Shown here one piece after another: positions 62,701-64,000 of a stretch of DNA of 64,000 nucleotides. A program made the translations under genes and the position numbers. The stretch spans positions 62,001 through 126,000 of the forward strand of contig NC_079269.1 in NCBI RefSeq assembly GCF_947241705.1. The letters are read 5' to 3'. Numbering within the stretch: position 1 is the first letter of the stretch; each line of letters begins with the position of its first letter. The notes beneath the pieces were generated by a model that was given only the letters and a program-made list of their open reading frames with translations, made no database searches and was not told the DNA's origin. The stretch comes from Saccharomyces mikatae IFO 1815. Its lineage: Eukaryota; Ascomycota; Saccharomycetes; Saccharomycetales; Saccharomycetaceae.

Positions 62701-63427
62701 TTTAGATCAAGTTAAAGAAACCAAACTCAGCAAAGGAATTGCGAGGTCAAAGAAGAGAGATAAGAAAAAAGGGAAGAAAAGGGCAACTAGGACTAAATTG
62801 CCAACATATGGTAATGAAGACGACCAAAGACCGCATTCCGTTAGAGAACGCCATAGTGTATTCAGTAAAGAATTTATTAGTGATTCGGAGGATGATGAGG
62901 ATTTGATGAACCCTATTTTTTTTGAAAATGAAACGTACATGAGATGGTTACTAGATAAATATAATGGCCAACTGACCGAAGATAGATATATTCAATTTGC
63001 TAAATTTGCTTCAGAAAGAATGACTAATCGAGGTGTTGTGAAAGGAGATTATACAAGTTTGTTTGATGGTGTAATACCAAGCATTGATAGTATAAGAGCC
63101 GCAGAAAGCGGTTCTTTTGCGCCAGACAAAAGCCTTATTTCCTTGGCAAGTCATGTAGCATCCGAAATGTTGGCTCTTGATGTACATAATAATTCCGAAC
63201 TTTCAGATGAAGATGTTAACTCAGAATCTGAAGATAATGAAGGCTCGCCTTTGTTATCAGATTCACTGATCAAGGTCCGAAATGACGAGCAAAACACAAA
63301 AGAATTTAAAAAACGTGCTCTAGAGAGAAACATAGTCGATGGGAGCGACGAAGATGAGGAAGCCATTCGGATTTCCGCCAAAAAACCTAAAATATATATG
63401 AATCAAGATGAGAGTGATGATGAATGA
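59720..63427 (+). CDS. TOF1: replication fork protection protein Tof1 (Timeless)
   Basis: With Csm3 and Mrc1 it travels with the replisome, holds paused forks at barriers, recruits topoisomerase I and supports checkpoint signalling. 1235 residues (S. cerevisiae 1238). The N-terminal Timeless domain spans about residues 10-340 (LTILRARIALLATAIGGPDY; VLKLVLNFFRNVIAIEPGEF). The central helical part runs to about 780, and the less conserved C-terminal region carries basic runs (KKRDKKKGKKRATRTK at about 1013) and acidic Ser-rich blocks (SELSDEDVNSESEDNEG), ending MNQDESDDE. Two MCBs upstream fit S-phase expression. Confidence 0.97.
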   Translation: MSTVLQKGATNATDSSLTILRARIALLATAIGGPDYTSQVDPPPYKLGDDCLACLKDLKRWFKLVDDKQRRWDVAMAVAEYRILTDDLLPILIDWENKCSLAAKLAKNNPNHEEFRNKAYYDKIALNCLQLLVLMTWPLIITDQSSSNQISVYSELKKHQLIYKKAILTTESGKVLRAAIRLALDVIKIERLSRTPRDNMVLKLVLNFFRNVIAIEPGEFTINTKRSMPRKGITSIDTLPPNVSMDDVSLNTVTSSFHKNKVFGLLLTLSSSLSKEFDQDFINIPLLEVMFYLTKDVNQVLLFPQQSDSRARSSLVKSNISDFTNNVTSAGFELSKLLQKEHQMRKNVIKHTSARHSRFGGLLSIQTADKTRLTVSGSQALVDEKIAFQKLDDSKKWNKRIAQKHESVVTEGLPNSLLNSQTGKSIFFTESNGKYYKEFINNFIDSGFNILLHSVTNYFTTEQDRMVTLEQVEYLLFFAWFIKYQLFRSKMDNSPGLSQVSEALREVSFILMSSLLRNAYDLKNWVVTHAGMIAFNELLNLVFHTKSVQEEDSVDVEFIVSRLFSDERIQLLSNLPKIGSKHSLQFMKSCIELTHSVLKVLEQYSNNKALVVEGKSKRQKRLNISEDDITKIIEEENVDRDEALDILTSSLRTVEVSFQKVQSNYMTEPVIETYINFLQRFRELEDDSIKKVFSFFHRVFVQAKEQALLFRFDLIILLRDMLSPDGLNRMSRSRKYVSQFSDYFLSRLKKRLKKSPAWFVGLLFPPLHNSEVGFYQRYGERNVINTETIYASPISQFKPIPDEEALPPSILLDMKYGILVSTLLDDGKVELLDQLLKHITHTLDIFKSWLSVNVNANRETMNTPNEYLVLTGTLDNDPIFRDRDYRALLSLIGYSIPHKIDEPCFLAGTIEISDLTVAYELVKKYMSTPFETPNGLPSSSYLQRPRLVKENTPYEQDEWKGNDDYDYNDPYIVADDQFVSESDAAYFKDLDNNSLDQVKETKLSKGIARSKKRDKKKGKKRATRTKLPTYGNEDDQRPHSVRERHSVFSKEFISDSEDDEDLMNPIFFENETYMRWLLDKYNGQLTEDRYIQFAKFASERMTNRGVVKGDYTSLFDGVIPSIDSIRAAESGSFAPDKSLISLASHVASEMLALDVHNNSELSDEDVNSESEDNEGSPLLSDSLIKVRNDEQNTKEFKKRALERNIVDGSDEDEEAIRISAKKPKIYMNQDESDDE

Positions 63428-63648
63428 ATCTAATTGTTTAGTGATTGATGCCTCTAAATATCTAAAAATAAAATATCTTTTCTTTGTGTACTTGGGTGTT
63501 TTTGTTTAATGGCTACCTTCCAAATAGAAAGAAAGTCTAACCTTAAATACGCGATTCTTTTAATCATGCTTCTCGTTTTTCTTTACTTTGAACACTCCGA
63601 GTGAGTTTAAATGTCCATTCGGATACATAAAATTAAATATTACATAAT

Positions 63649-64000
63649 TTACTGCTGTTCTTGGGCATCATCAAAGTTATCATCATTGCTTGAAGACGCA
63701 TGCAACCCGCTGCTTGGGCTATTTTCCCTTATTTGTTCTTTGTGTTTATTACTTATCGTCAAGTTTTGCTCTTTTGTGCTTTGGAGGTTATCTATCGCAA
63801 AATTCTTGTCTGCAGTAGATGCCTTCTCCGAGGATTCAATTTGTTTTACAATATCATCAAAAGCTTCAGGTTCCTTTTGATTAATTGCGCTTTCTTCCAT
63901 AAACTGCTCTTCTAAATGATCTAAATCTTGGAGTAACTTTTCTTTTTGCAACCTGTGTCGAGCGGCTTTCCTCTTTGGTATATTCTTTCTTTTTTCGTCA
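63649..64000 (-). CDS. SEC2: C-terminal end of Sec2 (Sec4 exchange factor), cut by the window edge
   Basis: A minus-strand frame runs from beyond the window edge to a TAA at 63649-63651, giving 117 residues here. It starts DEKRKNIPKRKAARHRLQ, continues with a coiled-coil-like stretch (KEKLLQDLDHLEEQFMEES) and ends in a Ser/Asn/Asp-rich tail, DDNFDDAQEQQ. In S. cerevisiae the gene after TOF1 on this strand is SEC2, the GEF for the Rab Sec4 in exocytosis. The assignment rests on synteny; I cannot confirm the residues from memory. The N-terminal exchange coiled coil lies outside the window. Confidence 0.7.
   Translation of the reverse strand, partial: DEKRKNIPKRKAARHRLQKEKLLQDLDHLEEQFMEESAINQKEPEAFDDIVKQIESSEKASTADKNFAIDNLQSTKEQNLTISNKHKEQIRENSPSSGLHASSSNDDNFDDAQEQQ

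Overview
The window is a 64 kb piece of a budding-yeast chromosome from the Saccharomyces sensu stricto group. Gene content, order and strand follow the left arm of S. cerevisiae chromosome XIV from RPS19B (YNL302C) to SEC2 (YNL272C), read towards the centromere. It does not look like S. cerevisiae itself. Rpl18b, normally almost invariant, differs from the S. cerevisiae protein as I remember it at about four sites, and Trf5, Cus2 and Caf120 differ at many more. A sister species (for example S. mikatae, S. kudriavzevii, S. uvarum or S. eubayanus) is more likely. I cannot choose among them by eye.

Layout. 0-6.5 kb: two intron-bearing ribosomal protein genes (RPS19B, RPL18B), the cell-wall gene TOS6 and the poly(A) polymerase gene TRF5. 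6.9-18.3 kb: CLA4 (PAK kinase), MON2 (endosome/Golgi scaffold), MRX6 (mitochondrial) and RIM21 (pH sensor). 18.6-34 kb: MSB3, PUS4, MID1, RFC3, PCL1, CAF40, SEC21 and CUS2. 34-41.8 kb: an accessory island built around tRNA-Gly(UCC), tRNA-Asn(GUU) and tRNA-Thr(AGU). It holds a Ty1/Ty2-class element, solo and broken delta LTRs, two facing Ty3-type sigma remnants and a tau-like LTR, with MRPL10 enclosed among them. 42-64 kb: WSC2, POP3, HCH1, ERG24, PRM1, CAF120, MET2, BOR1, GOR1, TOF1 and the 3' end of SEC2.

How the genes relate. This is ordinary eukaryotic gene territory with no operons. Several intergenic regions carry readable control sites: two full matches to the early-cell-cycle box plus an MCB before CLA4; SBF-type boxes before TOS6, PCL1 and between WSC2 and POP3; paired MCBs before TOF1; Cbf1 boxes before MET2; a pheromone-response element before PRM1; Rap1-like sites before RPS19B. 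Many of the genes act in the G1/S programme, polarity and the cell surface (CLA4, MSB3, PCL1, TOS6, WSC2, MID1, TOF1, RFC3).

The most unusual part is the tRNA/LTR island. MRPL10 lies on the + strand, although its S. cerevisiae systematic name (YNL284C) places it on the other strand. It sits between inverted delta LTRs, which fits a local inversion. Next to the Ty there is a perfect 377-bp tandem duplication of delta plus sigma sequence, apparently made by unequal exchange between two deltas. The two sigma remnants form an inverted repeat around the Ty and share a delta/sigma junction. I saw no new gene system such as a toxin, defence or biosynthetic cluster.
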